A stretch of 64,000 nt of DNA, from positions 1 through 64,000 of the forward strand of contig NZ_AUKG01000005.1 of assembly GCF_000424625.1 (NCBI RefSeq), given 5' to 3'. Of the stretch, positions 8,653 through 17,589 are shown in pieces. The translations under genes were made by a program, and so were the position numbers. This DNA comes from Conexibacter woesei Iso977N (GTDB lineage Bacteria > Actinomycetota > Thermoleophilia > Solirubrobacterales > Solirubrobacteraceae). The notes beneath the pieces were generated by a model that worked only from the letters and a program-made list of their open reading frames with translations, did not search any database and was not told the origin of the DNA. Positions within the stretch are counted from its first letter, which is position 1. Each line of letters opens with the position of its first letter.

Positions 8653-10059
8653 CTAGCTCGTCGTGACCTCGGGGTCGGACATCGGGCCGGTCCCGAGGCG
8701 CAGGCCCGCCGGGACCGCGCCGTAGCCGACGAGCTCCGGCGCGGGGATGAACTGCTCCGGGTAGCCGTACATGCCGTGCTCGGAGATGTCGAGGCCGGCG
8801 TTCTCGTCCTGGGCCGAGACGCGCAACCCGTAGGTCTTGCCGATCACCAGGAACACGGCGTAGGACACCGTGAACGTGAAGGCGATGACCACCACAACGC
8901 CGACGATCTGCGAGCCGAGCTGCGTGAAGTCGCCGGTGGTCAGCAGGCCTCCGTGGCTGCCGGGCAGGTTGTGGTGCGCGAGGCGCGGGACGGCGAACAG
9001 GCCGCAGGCCAGCGCGCCCCAGATGCCCGCCAGCCCATGCGCGGCAAGGGCTCCGACGGGATCATCCACATGTTGGTCGATCCACAGCACGCCGTAGACC
9101 ACCAGGATCCCCGCGACGCCGCCGATGATCGGCGCGGCCCACGGCTCGACGTAGCCCGCGGGGCCGGTGATCGCGACCAGGCCGGCGATCGCGCCGTTGC
9201 CGGCCATGCCGATGTCGAAGGTCCTGGTCTTCCAATACATGATGATCATCGCGGTCGTCACCCCCGCGCTGCCGGCCAGCTGGGTGATCATCGCGATCTC
9301 GGGGAAGCGGCCGTCGAGGGCGCTCAGCGTCGAGCCCGGGTTGAAGCCGAACCAGCCGAGCCACAGGATCAGCACGCCGAGCCCGAACAGCGGCATGTTG
9401 TGGCCGGGGATCGCGCGCGGCGCGCCGTTGGACGCGTACTTGCCACGGCGCGGGCCAAGTTGCAGCAGGATCGCCAGCGCGGCCGACGCGCCGCAGACGT
9501 CGACGACGATCGAGCCCGCGAAGTCCTGGACGTGGATCGTGTGCGCCAGCCAGCCGCCGCCGAAGATCCAGTGCGCGACGACCGGGTAGATCAGCGCCGA
9601 GAAGACGAGCGCGAAGATGATGTACACGCCGAACTTGATGCGCTCCAGGGTCGTGCCCCAGACGATCGCCAGCGCGACCGCGCAGAACACGAACTCGAAG
9701 AACCACAGGGTCTCGGCGGTGACGCCGTGCCGGCTCGACGGAAACGCGAGCGGGAAGCTCGACGCGTGCGCGACGAACCAGCCGTGGTCGCCGAGCAGCC
9801 AGCCGGTCCCGCCGAAGGCGAGCGCGAAGCCGATCGCCCAGAAGCCCAGCGCCGCCAGCGCGAAGTTGATGAGGATCTTGGCGACGACCGAGCCGGCGTT
9901 CTTGCCGCGCACGAAGCCGATCTCGAGCATCGCGAACCCCGCCTGCATGAACATCACCATCATCGCGGCGACCATCACCCAGGCGGAGTTGATGCCTACA
10001 TCTTCGCCAAGCCTCCCCGCGAAGCCGAGGTTGTCCGTGACGCTGTCAGCCAGGATCAT
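8653..10059 (-). CDS. amt: Ammonium transporter (Amt family)
   Basis: 468 residues from the ATG at 10057-10059. The frame is open 50 codons further upstream, but that extension is hydrophilic and runs into the divergent gene's upstream region. The product has about 11 membrane segments and Amt signatures: WVMVAAMMVMFMQAGFAMLE in TM1, KNAGSVVAK, DFAGSIVVDVCGASAALAIL, and LGWFGFNPGS followed by a typical GxVAITGPAGYVEPWAA stretch. It moves ammonium/ammonia across the cytoplasmic membrane. The C-terminal tail holds GLDISEHGMYGYPEQF, the conserved cytoplasmic gating tail, so the protein is complete. No glnK (PII) gene follows, although amt-glnK pairing is common. Confidence 0.95.
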   Translation of the reverse strand: MILADSVTDNLGFAGRLGEDVGINSAWVMVAAMMVMFMQAGFAMLEIGFVRGKNAGSVVAKILINFALAALGFWAIGFALAFGGTGWLLGDHGWFVAHASSFPLAFPSSRHGVTAETLWFFEFVFCAVALAIVWGTTLERIKFGVYIIFALVFSALIYPVVAHWIFGGGWLAHTIHVQDFAGSIVVDVCGASAALAILLQLGPRRGKYASNGAPRAIPGHNMPLFGLGVLILWLGWFGFNPGSTLSALDGRFPEIAMITQLAGSAGVTTAMIIMYWKTRTFDIGMAGNGAIAGLVAITGPAGYVEPWAAPIIGGVAGILVVYGVLWIDQHVDDPVGALAAHGLAGIWGALACGLFAVPRLAHHNLPGSHGGLLTTGDFTQLGSQIVGVVVVIAFTFTVSYAVFLVIGKTYGLRVSAQDENAGLDISEHGMYGYPEQFIPAPELVGYGAVPAGLRLGTGPMSDPEVTTS

Positions 10060-10177
10060 GCGGCGCAGAACCCTGCCGTTCCTGGGCACGGCGGTCTTTG
10101 TACGTCTGGACAACATTCCGGCGCACCAGTGCTCCATCGGTGCAACTTCGCGCCGCCTGCCCCGTTGGGACCAGGTG

Positions 10178-11101
10178 ATGCGGCCGATGTGGCTCCCTGC
10201 CCTGCTCACGCTCCTGCTGACCGCCGCGGCCCCGGCTTCCGCGCCGGCGAGCCTCCGCGAGCGCTACGCGCTCAAGCTCACCGACGTCACCTGGCACCCG
10301 GACCAGCGCGAGTTCCGGATGACGATCCGCTGCGACGGCACGGCACGGCAGTGCTCCGGGCGGCTGTCGTTCGCGCTCGACGTCGCCCCGGACGATCCGC
10401 TCGGCGTCGCGCGCTCCGTCCGCCTCCGGCCCCGGGCCGCGCAGCGCGTGACGTTCCGGCAGACCGCCCGCGCTCCGCGCCTGCTCGCGCACGAGGAGGA
10501 ACGGCTCGTCGAGGTGTCGCTCGGACGCCTTCACGGTGAGAACGGCGTCACCCCGCAGCCTTCCTGCGCATCCGGGACCACGGTGGCGACCGACGGCCTC
10601 GCGCGGGCGTTCCGGCTCGTCGGCTCCGGCCTGTACGCCTGCACCCCGGGCGGCGGCCGCCCGCTCCTGCTCCTCGAGGAGAACGACGGCCTCGACGCGA
10701 CCACGGCGAGCGCGGTCCACCTGGCGGGCTCCTACGCGAGCTTCGCCTTGACCGCGTCGTTCCCCTGCGGCCAGGTCGTGCTCTTCATCGACAACTTGAC
10801 GACACGCCGCGAGGTGCGCCGCGTTTCCGGCGACGCCCTCGATCCCGTCCACCCGGACTACCCGTGCGACCCGAGCGCCGACGTCGAACGCTCCGTCCTC
10901 ACGCCCGCCGGCTCGCTGGCCTGGATCAGCGGCCCCCACGCCGACGGCACCCACACCGTCCGGACCGTCGACCCGCTCGGGACGATCGCGACCGTGGATG
11001 ACAGCAGCTCGATCGCCTCTTCCTCGCTGGCCCTCACGGTGCCGGCCGGCTCCGTGACCTGGCTGCGCGACGGCGCGCTGCAGACGGCGCCGCTGCCCTA
11101 G
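10178..11101 (+). CDS. Exported protein of unknown function
   Basis: 307 residues from the ATG at 10178. The N-terminus MRPMWLPALLTLLLTAAAPASA is a clear Sec signal peptide with an AxA cleavage site. The mature part is beta-rich with scattered cysteines and no recognised catalytic motif. It contains segments such as FRMTIRCDG and SFALTASFPCGQVVLFIDNL that suggest a lectin-like or propeller-like repeat, but I cannot assign a family. It is divergent from amt across a gap of about 118 bp that should hold both promoters. Confidence 0.75.
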   Translation: MRPMWLPALLTLLLTAAAPASAPASLRERYALKLTDVTWHPDQREFRMTIRCDGTARQCSGRLSFALDVAPDDPLGVARSVRLRPRAAQRVTFRQTARAPRLLAHEEERLVEVSLGRLHGENGVTPQPSCASGTTVATDGLARAFRLVGSGLYACTPGGGRPLLLLEENDGLDATTASAVHLAGSYASFALTASFPCGQVVLFIDNLTTRREVRRVSGDALDPVHPDYPCDPSADVERSVLTPAGSLAWISGPHADGTHTVRTVDPLGTIATVDDSSSIASSSLALTVPAGSVTWLRDGALQTAPLP

Positions 11102-11169
11102 GCGACGATCTGAGTCTCGCCCGAACCGGGTGATGCGGTGCCACCCTCCGCGCGCGCACACTCGCGGGC

Positions 11170-11697
11170 ATGGGTCTTCTCGTCACCGTGATCGATCCGC
11201 TCGGCGTCGGGCGCCGGGCCGTGGGCGCGGCGGGTCGCGCGGGGACCGCGGTGGTCGAAGCCGCGACCGCGCGGATCGTCGACGAGCTGCTGGCCGATGG
11301 CGTGGTCGAGCAGATCGCCGACCGGATGCTGTCCGGGCCGGAGCTGGAGCGGATCGTCGACAGCGAGGCGATGGAGCGCTTCGCCGAACGGGTCCTGGAC
11401 AGCCCGGGCGCCGACCGGCTCGTCGAGCAGCTGCTGAACAGCAAGCTGCTGGACGCCGCGGTCACGCGCGTGCTGGCCAGCGCGCAGCTGTGGCACGTGG
11501 TCGAGGAGGTCGCCGCGTCGCCCGCCGTCACCGACGCGATCAGCCGCCAGGGCTACGGCTTCGCCGACCAGGTCGTCGAAGAGGTCGGCGCACGCTCGCG
11601 CCGCGCCGACGCGCTGCTGGAGCGTGCCGCGCAGCGGATCCTGCGCCGGCCCGCCGCGGGCGCCGGGCCCGTGGGTCCCGCTCCCGCGATGCCATGA
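11170..11697 (+). CDS. Helical hypothetical protein preceding an RDD gene
   Basis: 175 residues, almost entirely amphipathic helix, with internally similar segments (VVEQIADRMLSGPELERIVD, FAERVLDSPGADRLVEQLL, LLDAAVTRVLASAQLWHVVE) that look like a degenerate helical repeat of about 25-30 residues. There is no signal peptide or membrane segment. It overlaps the downstream RDD gene by ATGA, so the two are translationally coupled and probably cooperate. Function unknown. Confidence 0.75.
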   Translation: MGLLVTVIDPLGVGRRAVGAAGRAGTAVVEAATARIVDELLADGVVEQIADRMLSGPELERIVDSEAMERFAERVLDSPGADRLVEQLLNSKLLDAAVTRVLASAQLWHVVEEVAASPAVTDAISRQGYGFADQVVEEVGARSRRADALLERAAQRILRRPAAGAGPVGPAPAMP

Positions 11698-12146
11698 GCC
11701 CACGGCCCGCGTACGCCGGGCTCGTGACACGCGCGCTCGCGTTCGGGATCGACGCGGCGATCATCAACGCGGCGGCGCTGATCGTCGCCGCGATCGTGGC
11801 GCTGACCTTCTCGGTGATCGACCTGCCGGGCTGGCTGAAGACGATCGGGCTGGCGATCGGCGCCGGGGCCTACACCCTGTGGCTGGTCGGCTACTTCACG
11901 GTGTTCTGGACGACGACCGGCCAGACCCCGGGCGACCGCATGCTGAGGATCTGCGTCCGCACCCGCGACGGCTCGCGCCTGAAGCCCCGCCGCGCGCTGC
12001 TGCGCTTCTTCTCGCTCACCCTCGCGGCGCTGCCGCTGTTCGCCGGCTTCCTGATGATCTTGGTCGACGCCGACCGCCGCGGCCTGCACGACTGGATCGC
12101 CCGGACGATCGTCACCGACGAGACCGGCGTCGCGCTGCCGCGCTGA
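11694..12146 (+). CDS. RDD-family membrane protein
   Basis: 150 residues. Hydrophobic segments lie at about 20-45, 50-75 and 105-125. The family's conserved charged positions are visible as an early TRALAFGIDAA (R and D in the first helix), TTGQTPGDRMLRI and DADRRGLHDWIARTIV near the end. RDD proteins are small integral membrane proteins of mostly unknown role; a few have been linked to ion transport. The start overlaps the preceding stop (ATGA). Confidence 0.85.
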   Translation: MSPRPAYAGLVTRALAFGIDAAIINAAALIVAAIVALTFSVIDLPGWLKTIGLAIGAGAYTLWLVGYFTVFWTTTGQTPGDRMLRICVRTRDGSRLKPRRALLRFFSLTLAALPLFAGFLMILVDADRRGLHDWIARTIVTDETGVALPR

Positions 12147-12242
12147 GAGCGATAGCGTCGCGCCATCAGGGTTCCCGCGCCTGCGCTCTTCCTCCTCGCC
12201 GCCGCGCTGGCGTCGGACGCCTTCCCGAGGCTGTACGACCTG

Positions 12243-13229
12243 GTGTCGGTGCACACCGCCGAGCAGGTGGCGATCGTCGCGCTGGTCGTGATCCTGTTCG
12301 ACGGCGGGATCGACATCGGCTGGGCGCGGATCCGCGGCGCGCTGGCGCCGATCCTGTCGATCGGGCTGATCGGGACGTTCCTGACCGCGGGCGCGCTGGC
12401 GCTGTTCTGCCACGCCGGGCTCGGGCTCGACTGGACGATGTCGGGGCTGATCGGCGCGGCGCTGGCGGCGACCGACCCGGCGGTCACGTTCTCGGTGCTC
12501 GGAGGGCGCGAGATCGAGGGCCGCAGCGGGACGGTCCTGGAGGGCGAGGCGGGGTTCAACGACCCGGCCGGGATCGCGCTGATGGCGGGGATGATCGAGC
12601 TGGCCACGCACGACGACGCGACCGGCTGGGTGATCGGCCGCGAGTTCTTGGTGCAGATGGTCGTCGGGGTCGCGTTCGGCGTGCTCGGGATCCGGCTGCT
12701 CGGCCCCGCGCTGCGGCGCGCGCCGGTCCTCGCGCTGCCGGCCGCGGGCGTGTTGTACGTGTTGACCGACCTCGTCGGCGGCTCCGGGTTCCTGGCGGTG
12801 TTCCTGCTCGGGCTGGTGCTGGCCGACCAGGGGCTGGCGGTGCCGCGCGTGCAGACGCACCTGGCCGGCGCCGCCGAGGTGGTGGTCTTCGTCGCGCTCG
12901 GCCTGACGATCCACCTGGACGCGTTGAGCTTCCGCGACTGGTGGCAGGGCCTTGCGATCTTCGCTGTGCTCGCGTTCGTCGTGCGCCCGCTCGTCGTCGC
13001 CGCGACGCTCGGCCGCGCGGACATGGCGCGGACCGAGAAGGCGTTCATCGCCTGGAGCGGGCTCAAGGGCGCGGTCCCGATCCTGTTGGCCGCGATGGCG
13101 CTGCTGCACCACGCCGGCGCCGGGCCGCGGATCTACAGCCTCGTGTTCGTGGTCGTGCTGGCGTCGGTCGTCGGCCAGGGCACGCCGGTCCCGTGGATCG
13201 CCGCGCGCCTGCGGATCCCGATGCATTGA
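12243..13229 (+). CDS. CPA1/NhaP-type cation:proton antiporter, true start probably further upstream
   Basis: 328 residues from GTG 12243, with about 10 membrane segments. Family signatures include VVILFDGGIDIGW, AALAATDPAVTFSVLGGREI (TDP ion-binding region), EGEAGFNDPAGIALM (the ND motif) and AWSGLKGAVPILLA near the C-terminus. It exchanges Na+ or K+ for H+ at the cytoplasmic membrane. In-frame codons before 12243 encode a further hydrophobic helix (LFLLAAALASDAFPRLYDL) back to a TAG at 12153, yet no ATG, GTG or TTG occurs there. A leaderless-type -10 (TAGCGT, 12153-12158) followed by ATC at 12165 points to ATC initiation or a mutated or miscalled ATG. Starting at 12243 would delete the first membrane segment. 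Confidence 0.85.
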   Translation: MSVHTAEQVAIVALVVILFDGGIDIGWARIRGALAPILSIGLIGTFLTAGALALFCHAGLGLDWTMSGLIGAALAATDPAVTFSVLGGREIEGRSGTVLEGEAGFNDPAGIALMAGMIELATHDDATGWVIGREFLVQMVVGVAFGVLGIRLLGPALRRAPVLALPAAGVLYVLTDLVGGSGFLAVFLLGLVLADQGLAVPRVQTHLAGAAEVVVFVALGLTIHLDALSFRDWWQGLAIFAVLAFVVRPLVVAATLGRADMARTEKAFIAWSGLKGAVPILLAAMALLHHAGAGPRIYSLVFVVVLASVVGQGTPVPWIAARLRIPMH

Positions 13230-13310
13230 GCGCGCCCGGGCCCGTGTGCCGTCGGCGACCAGGGTGCCGCACGGGTGCGACGGCTTGCACGCGGCGAGAG
13301 ACTTGCTCCC

Positions 13311-13763
13311 ATGTCGACCATCCACTTCACCAAGACCACCACGGCGACCCCCGCGCAGTTCGTCGCCGCGCTCACCGACTTCGGGCCCGGCCGCAAGGAG
13401 GTGTTCCCGAACTCGTCCGACAAGGACATGAAGGTGCACAGCCAGGGACCGGCGACCGCCGACGTCACCGAGGGCAACGGCGGGATCTGGGAGCGCCTGA
13501 CCTACGACTGGTCCGACCCCCGGAGGATCGTCCTGACGACCACCGACTCCAACACCTGGGGCGGCGCGTCGGGCCACACCTACACGTTGACCGAGAACCC
13601 CGACGGGACGACGAACATCGACGTCGTCGTCGTGCGCGACGGCAAGAACCTCAAGGGCAAGGTGCTCGGCGCGGTCCTCGGCACCGTCGGCAGGGGCCAG
13701 CTGAGCAAGGCGTTCGACACCACCATCAAGGCGGTCGAGACCCGTCAGACCCCGGCGGTCTGA
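13311..13763 (+). CDS. SRPBCC-family (START-like) protein
   Basis: 150 residues from the ATG at 13311. The profile is that of a small polyketide-cyclase/START-like helix-grip protein: a beta-strand TIHFTKTTTATPAQFVAAL, a W-containing central sheet (IWERLTYDWSDPRRIVLTTT, GGASGHTYTLTENPDGTTNI) and a long C-terminal helix (GQLSKAFDTTIKAVETR). Such proteins bind hydrophobic ligands; nothing identifies which one. It stands alone, convergent with the sigma-factor gene 7 bp away. Confidence 0.75.
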   Translation: MSTIHFTKTTTATPAQFVAALTDFGPGRKEVFPNSSDKDMKVHSQGPATADVTEGNGGIWERLTYDWSDPRRIVLTTTDSNTWGGASGHTYTLTENPDGTTNIDVVVVRDGKNLKGKVLGAVLGTVGRGQLSKAFDTTIKAVETRQTPAV

Positions 13764-13770
13764 GGCGCGC

Positions 13771-14550
13771 TCAGGCGGCCGCCGCCAGCCGCAGGGCGGA
13801 CAGCGCGTCGCGCAGGATCCGCGAGACGTGCATCTGCGAGAGGCCGACGCGGTCGCCGATCTCGCGCTGGGTGAGGTCCTCCTCCAGCCGCAGGCGGACG
13901 ATCTCGCGGTCGCGGAGGCTGAGCACGCGGGTCAGCGACGTCACCGTCGCGCGGTCCTCGACGTGCGCGTAGCCGGTGTCGTCGGAGCCGAGGCGCGTGC
14001 CGAGCTCGACGGCGTCCCCGTCGCCGTCGCCGACCGGCGCCGACAGCGACGTCGCGGTGTGCGCGACCGCCGCCTCGCGGGCGTCCAGGACCTGCTCGCA
14101 GCTCAGCCCGGTGTGCGCGGCGACCTCGTCGACCGCGGGCGAGCGGCCGAGCACCTCGGTCAGCGTCGTCGTCGCCCGTTCGACCTGGAGCGCGTGCTCC
14201 AGCAGCGTGCGCGGCGGGCGCACCGCCCAGCTGTGGTCGCGGAAGTGGCGGCGCAGCTCCCCGAACATCGTCGGGAGCGCGTAGCTCGGGAACGACGCGC
14301 CGTTCTCGGGATCGAAGCGGTCGATCGCCTTGAGCAGCCCGACGCTGGCGACCTGCATCAGGTCGTCGAAGGCGTCGGCGTCGCGCGCGTAGTGGTTGGC
14401 CGCGTAGCGCGCCAGCGGCAGGTAGCGGTGCACGAGCCGCTCGCGGTCGGGCGCCGCGCGGGTGGCCGCGAACCGGGACAGCAACCGTTGATCGGCGGGC
14501 GGGTCGCCGGGATGCGCGCTGACGCGCGCGGGCGGGACGGCAATCGACAT
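13771..14550 (-). CDS. SigB/SigF-family RNA polymerase sigma factor (copy 1)
   Basis: 259 residues from the ATG at 14548-14550, preceded by a strong GGAGGAGG ribosome-binding site. Region 2 is clear (DLMQVASVGLLKAIDRFDP, YALPTMFGELRRHFRDHSW), then region 3, then region 4 with a helix-turn-helix LTQREIGDRVGLSQMHVSRI. Group-3 sigma factors of this type control general stress or sporulation-like regulons and are normally held by an anti-sigma factor. No anti-sigma or anti-anti-sigma gene lies nearby, so control is either in trans or transcriptional. It is closely similar to the second copy at 22393-23169. Confidence 0.92.
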   Translation of the reverse strand: MSIAVPPARVSAHPGDPPADQRLLSRFAATRAAPDRERLVHRYLPLARYAANHYARDADAFDDLMQVASVGLLKAIDRFDPENGASFPSYALPTMFGELRRHFRDHSWAVRPPRTLLEHALQVERATTTLTEVLGRSPAVDEVAAHTGLSCEQVLDAREAAVAHTATSLSAPVGDGDGDAVELGTRLGSDDTGYAHVEDRATVTSLTRVLSLRDREIVRLRLEEDLTQREIGDRVGLSQMHVSRILRDALSALRLAAAA

Positions 14551-14693
14551 CGGGTGCCTCCTCCAGCGTTGCGGAACCTTCCGGTGCTGACGTGACCGGG
14601 TCGCTGGGGTTGCGCCAGACCTCCCACTCTCCTCCTTTGCCGGCATTTCCGAGGCCGCATCGTCAGGAGGGTGACGCCACAACGCGCCAGGCT

Positions 14694-17144
14694 TCAGCCC
14701 GCGCAGGCCGCCGCGCCGCCGTAGGAGGGCGGGACGGCGTCCGCGCCGGTGCCCCAGGACTGCGCCGCGCTGCCCGACAGCGAGAACGCGATCCTGGTGT
14801 GCCTGCTCGCCGTGAGGCGGTCGAACGGCAGCCAGGTGTTGTTGTAGGGCTTGCCGTCGACGGTCACCGCGTTGATGTAGGGGTTGCCGCGGGCGGCGGC
14901 CGGCGCGTCGAGCTGCACGGTCCTGCCGCCCGCCAGCGTCAGCGTCGCGTGCGGGAACAGCGGACCGGACAGCGCGAGCACGCCGGTCCCGGGCACGGCC
15001 GGCGAGAGCCCGAGCGCGCCGAGGACGTACCACGCCGACATCTGCCCGCCGTCGTCGTTGCCCGGGAAGCCGCCGGGCTCCGGGTGGTAGAGCCCCAACA
15101 ACGCCTTGCGGACGATGCCCGCGCCCGCCGCCGGGCGGCCGAGCCAGTCGTACAACAACGGCGTCAGCAGCGTGGGCTCGTTGCCCAGGAACGCGTGGTC
15201 GCTGGCCGCGCCCGCGTTCAGCTCGGTGAAGAACGCGTCGAGCCGCGCGCGGGCCGTGTCGGCGCCGCCGAGCGCCGCGGTCAGCCCCGCGACGTCCTGC
15301 GGCACGAACCACGTGTACTGCGCCGCGGTGCCCTCGACGAACCCGTCGCCGCCGGTCGCAGCGACCGGCACGAACGCGCCGGTCGACGCGTCGCGCGGCT
15401 GCATCAGCCCGGTCGCCGGGTCGAAGACGTTGCGCCAGTTCCCGGCGCGCCCGGCGAACGTCGCGCAGGTCGTGCCGTCGCCGGCCGCCGCCGCGAGCCG
15501 CGCGATCCCGAAGTCCGCCAGCGCGTACTCGAGCGTCGTCGCCGCCGTCCCCCAGACCCTCGACGGCGTGACCGTCTGCCCCGGGCTGTCGGTGTTCTGC
15601 TCATGGCCGACGTAGCCGAGTCGCAGGTAGTCCTCCAGCCCCGCGCGCTCGACGTAGCCGCCGTTGGCAATGACCTTGGGTTGCGTCGCCCCCGCGACCA
15701 TCGCCCGCAGCGCCGCGGCCCTGTCGAACCCGCGCGCCCCGAACGCGTAGGCGCCCGCGATCAGCAGGTCGGCCGGGTCGCCGACCATCACGTTGGTCTG
15801 CCCCGAGAGCGCCGCCCACTTCGGCAGGCTGCCGCCGTCCTGCTGGTCGGCGACCATCGAGCGCACGAGGTCCGACGCCTCGCGCGGCGCGACCATCGCC
15901 ATCAGCGGCAGCTGCGAGCGGTACGTGTCCCAGCCGGAGATGTTGGAGTACTTGCTGAACCCGGCCGCGCGATGGGCCCTGCCGTCCTCCCCCATGTACC
16001 TGCCGTCCACGTCGGAGACGACGTTCGGCATCACCTGTGCGTGGTAGAGCGACGTGTCGAACATCGTCCGGTCGGCCGCCGTGCCGCCGCTGACGCGCAG
16101 GCGCCCGAGGCGCTCGGCCCACGCCCGCGTCGCCGCCGCGCGCATCGCGGCGAACGAGCCGCCGCCGTCGGCCGCGAGGTTGCGCCGCGCGCCGTCGACC
16201 GACACGAGCGAGATCGCCACCTTCGCGGTCACGGCCCGCGCGTGGCCGAGCGCGAACGTCGCGTACGCGCCCGCCTGCGTGCCCTTGGTCGGGTTGCCCT
16301 TGACCGCCTTCGGCCCGCCGCCGATCCGCTTGTACTGCAACAACAGCGGGCCGGGCCTGTCGGCGACCGCGTCGTGGACCGAGCGCGCGCCGCGGTGCAG
16401 CGTCGTGCCCTTCCAGGTCCCGGACGCCGCGAACGGCCGGTCGAAGCGGACGGCGAAGTGCAGGGTGTAGCGGTCGCGGGCGTAGCAGAAGCCCCCGCTG
16501 GCGACGGTCCCGCTGATCTCGCGCCGCTGCGCGTCCACCTGCAGGTCCGACAGCGTGTTGCCCATCGCGCTGCCGCCCGCGTTGACGACGATCGACGCCC
16601 GCCGCGCGCTTGCCGGGAACGTCGCGCGCAGCGTGCCCGCGCGCGTGCGGGCGGTGAGCTCGGTCCGGATCGCCGACCGCCCCGGGTTCAGCGTCACGCG
16701 GTAGTCGCCCGGCCGCGCGATCTCGCCCTTGTGCGTGTACTTGGCGACGTAGCGCGGGTTGAGGTCGTAGGAGCCCTTCAGCGACGGCGCCGCGTCGATC
16801 GCGTGCGTCGTCGGCAGCAGCGGCACGTCGCCGAGCCCCGCGCAGCCCGCGCCGGAGAGGTGCGTGAGGCTGAAGCCCTTGATCTGGTGGTCGACGTAGG
16901 AGTAGCCGCCCGCCGGGTTGTCGATCCCCGGCGCCGTGTCGGGGCTGAGCTGGACCATCCCGAACGGCGCGACCGCGCCCGGGTAGGTCGCGCCCGCGCC
17001 GCCGCCGGTCCCGAAGTCCGGCGCGCCCTCCTGCGTGCCGATCCGCGTGTCGACGCTCGCGGGCTCCGCGGCTGCGGCGACCCCCGCCGCGGACAACGAC
17101 GCACAAGCAAGTGCGACAACAACGACCGTCCTGGACCCGAGCAT
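14694..17144 (-). CDS. Secreted GH92-family glycoside hydrolase (putative alpha-mannosidase)
   Basis: 816 residues with a signal peptide ending AGVAAAAEPA. The N-terminal beta-sandwich (about 30-270: VDTRIGT, GGAGATYPGAVAPFGMVQLSPDT, GFSLTHLSGAGC) and the C-terminal (alpha/alpha)6 barrel (about 290-770: YRSQLPLMAM, PGNDDGGQMSAWYVLGALGL) are those of GH92. The family consists of Ca2+-dependent exo-alpha-mannosidases that invert configuration; NDDGGQMSAWY corresponds to its EDDGQxSAWY-like catalytic motif. It should trim alpha-mannosides outside the cell. It is alone in its strand block, divergent from the small membrane gene at 17186. Confidence 0.92.
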   Translation of the reverse strand: MLGSRTVVVVALACASLSAAGVAAAAEPASVDTRIGTQEGAPDFGTGGGAGATYPGAVAPFGMVQLSPDTAPGIDNPAGGYSYVDHQIKGFSLTHLSGAGCAGLGDVPLLPTTHAIDAAPSLKGSYDLNPRYVAKYTHKGEIARPGDYRVTLNPGRSAIRTELTARTRAGTLRATFPASARRASIVVNAGGSAMGNTLSDLQVDAQRREISGTVASGGFCYARDRYTLHFAVRFDRPFAASGTWKGTTLHRGARSVHDAVADRPGPLLLQYKRIGGGPKAVKGNPTKGTQAGAYATFALGHARAVTAKVAISLVSVDGARRNLAADGGGSFAAMRAAATRAWAERLGRLRVSGGTAADRTMFDTSLYHAQVMPNVVSDVDGRYMGEDGRAHRAAGFSKYSNISGWDTYRSQLPLMAMVAPREASDLVRSMVADQQDGGSLPKWAALSGQTNVMVGDPADLLIAGAYAFGARGFDRAAALRAMVAGATQPKVIANGGYVERAGLEDYLRLGYVGHEQNTDSPGQTVTPSRVWGTAATTLEYALADFGIARLAAAAGDGTTCATFAGRAGNWRNVFDPATGLMQPRDASTGAFVPVAATGGDGFVEGTAAQYTWFVPQDVAGLTAALGGADTARARLDAFFTELNAGAASDHAFLGNEPTLLTPLLYDWLGRPAAGAGIVRKALLGLYHPEPGGFPGNDDGGQMSAWYVLGALGLSPAVPGTGVLALSGPLFPHATLTLAGGRTVQLDAPAAARGNPYINAVTVDGKPYNNTWLPFDRLTASRHTRIAFSLSGSAAQSWGTGADAVPPSYGGAAACAG

Positions 17145-17171
17145 CCGCGGACCTTACGCCGTCCGGCGGCG

Positions 17172-17177
17172 TAGGAT
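17172..17177 (+). promoter_or_regulatory. -10 element of a leaderless gene
   Basis: TAGGAT ends 8 nt before the ATG at 17186, and no ribosome-binding site is present. The spacing makes the first transcribed base fall at or next to the start codon. Confidence 0.55.
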
Positions 17178-17185
17178 GCGACGCG

Positions 17186-17509
17186 ATGGCCCGGCACGCC
17201 CGCACGCTGCTCCTCGTCGCCGCCGTCGCGGCCGCGTGGGCCGTGTCGCACCTGGCGTTCCCGGAGCTCGACGCGGCCTGGCTGTCGGTCCTGCCCGTGC
17301 TGGCGCTCGTCGCGTTCCTGCTCGACGGCCGCTACGTCGGCGAGGCGCGCCTGGACGCGGCGCGCCGCCGCCGTCCGGTGCCGGCGCGGCGCCCCCGGAT
17401 CGTCCGCAGCGCCCCGCCGGTCCGGCGCCGCGCCGCCTCGCGCCGCCGCCACGGCGGCCTGCTGCTGGCCCGCCGCCTCGCGGGCCGGGCGCCGCCGCAC
17501 GCCGCCTGA
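17186..17509 (+). CDS. Small membrane protein with an arginine-rich tail
   Basis: 107 residues. Two hydrophobic segments (about 5-25 LLLVAAVAAAWAVSHLAF and 30-48 AWLSVLPVLALVAFLL) are followed by a cytoplasmic-type tail of about 55 residues very rich in Arg, Pro and Ala. No family is recognised. The start is set by the leaderless -10 at 17172; the frame is open upstream but lies in the divergent promoter region. Confidence 0.6.
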   Translation: MARHARTLLLVAAVAAAWAVSHLAFPELDAAWLSVLPVLALVAFLLDGRYVGEARLDAARRRRPVPARRPRIVRSAPPVRRRAASRRRHGGLLLARRLAGRAPPHAA

Positions 17510-17589
17510 GCGCCGCCGCACGCGTCACGCCTCGCCCGCGCCCGCGCGGGTGACCGACCGACACCATCACCTTCAGGAAGGGAGCCTCG

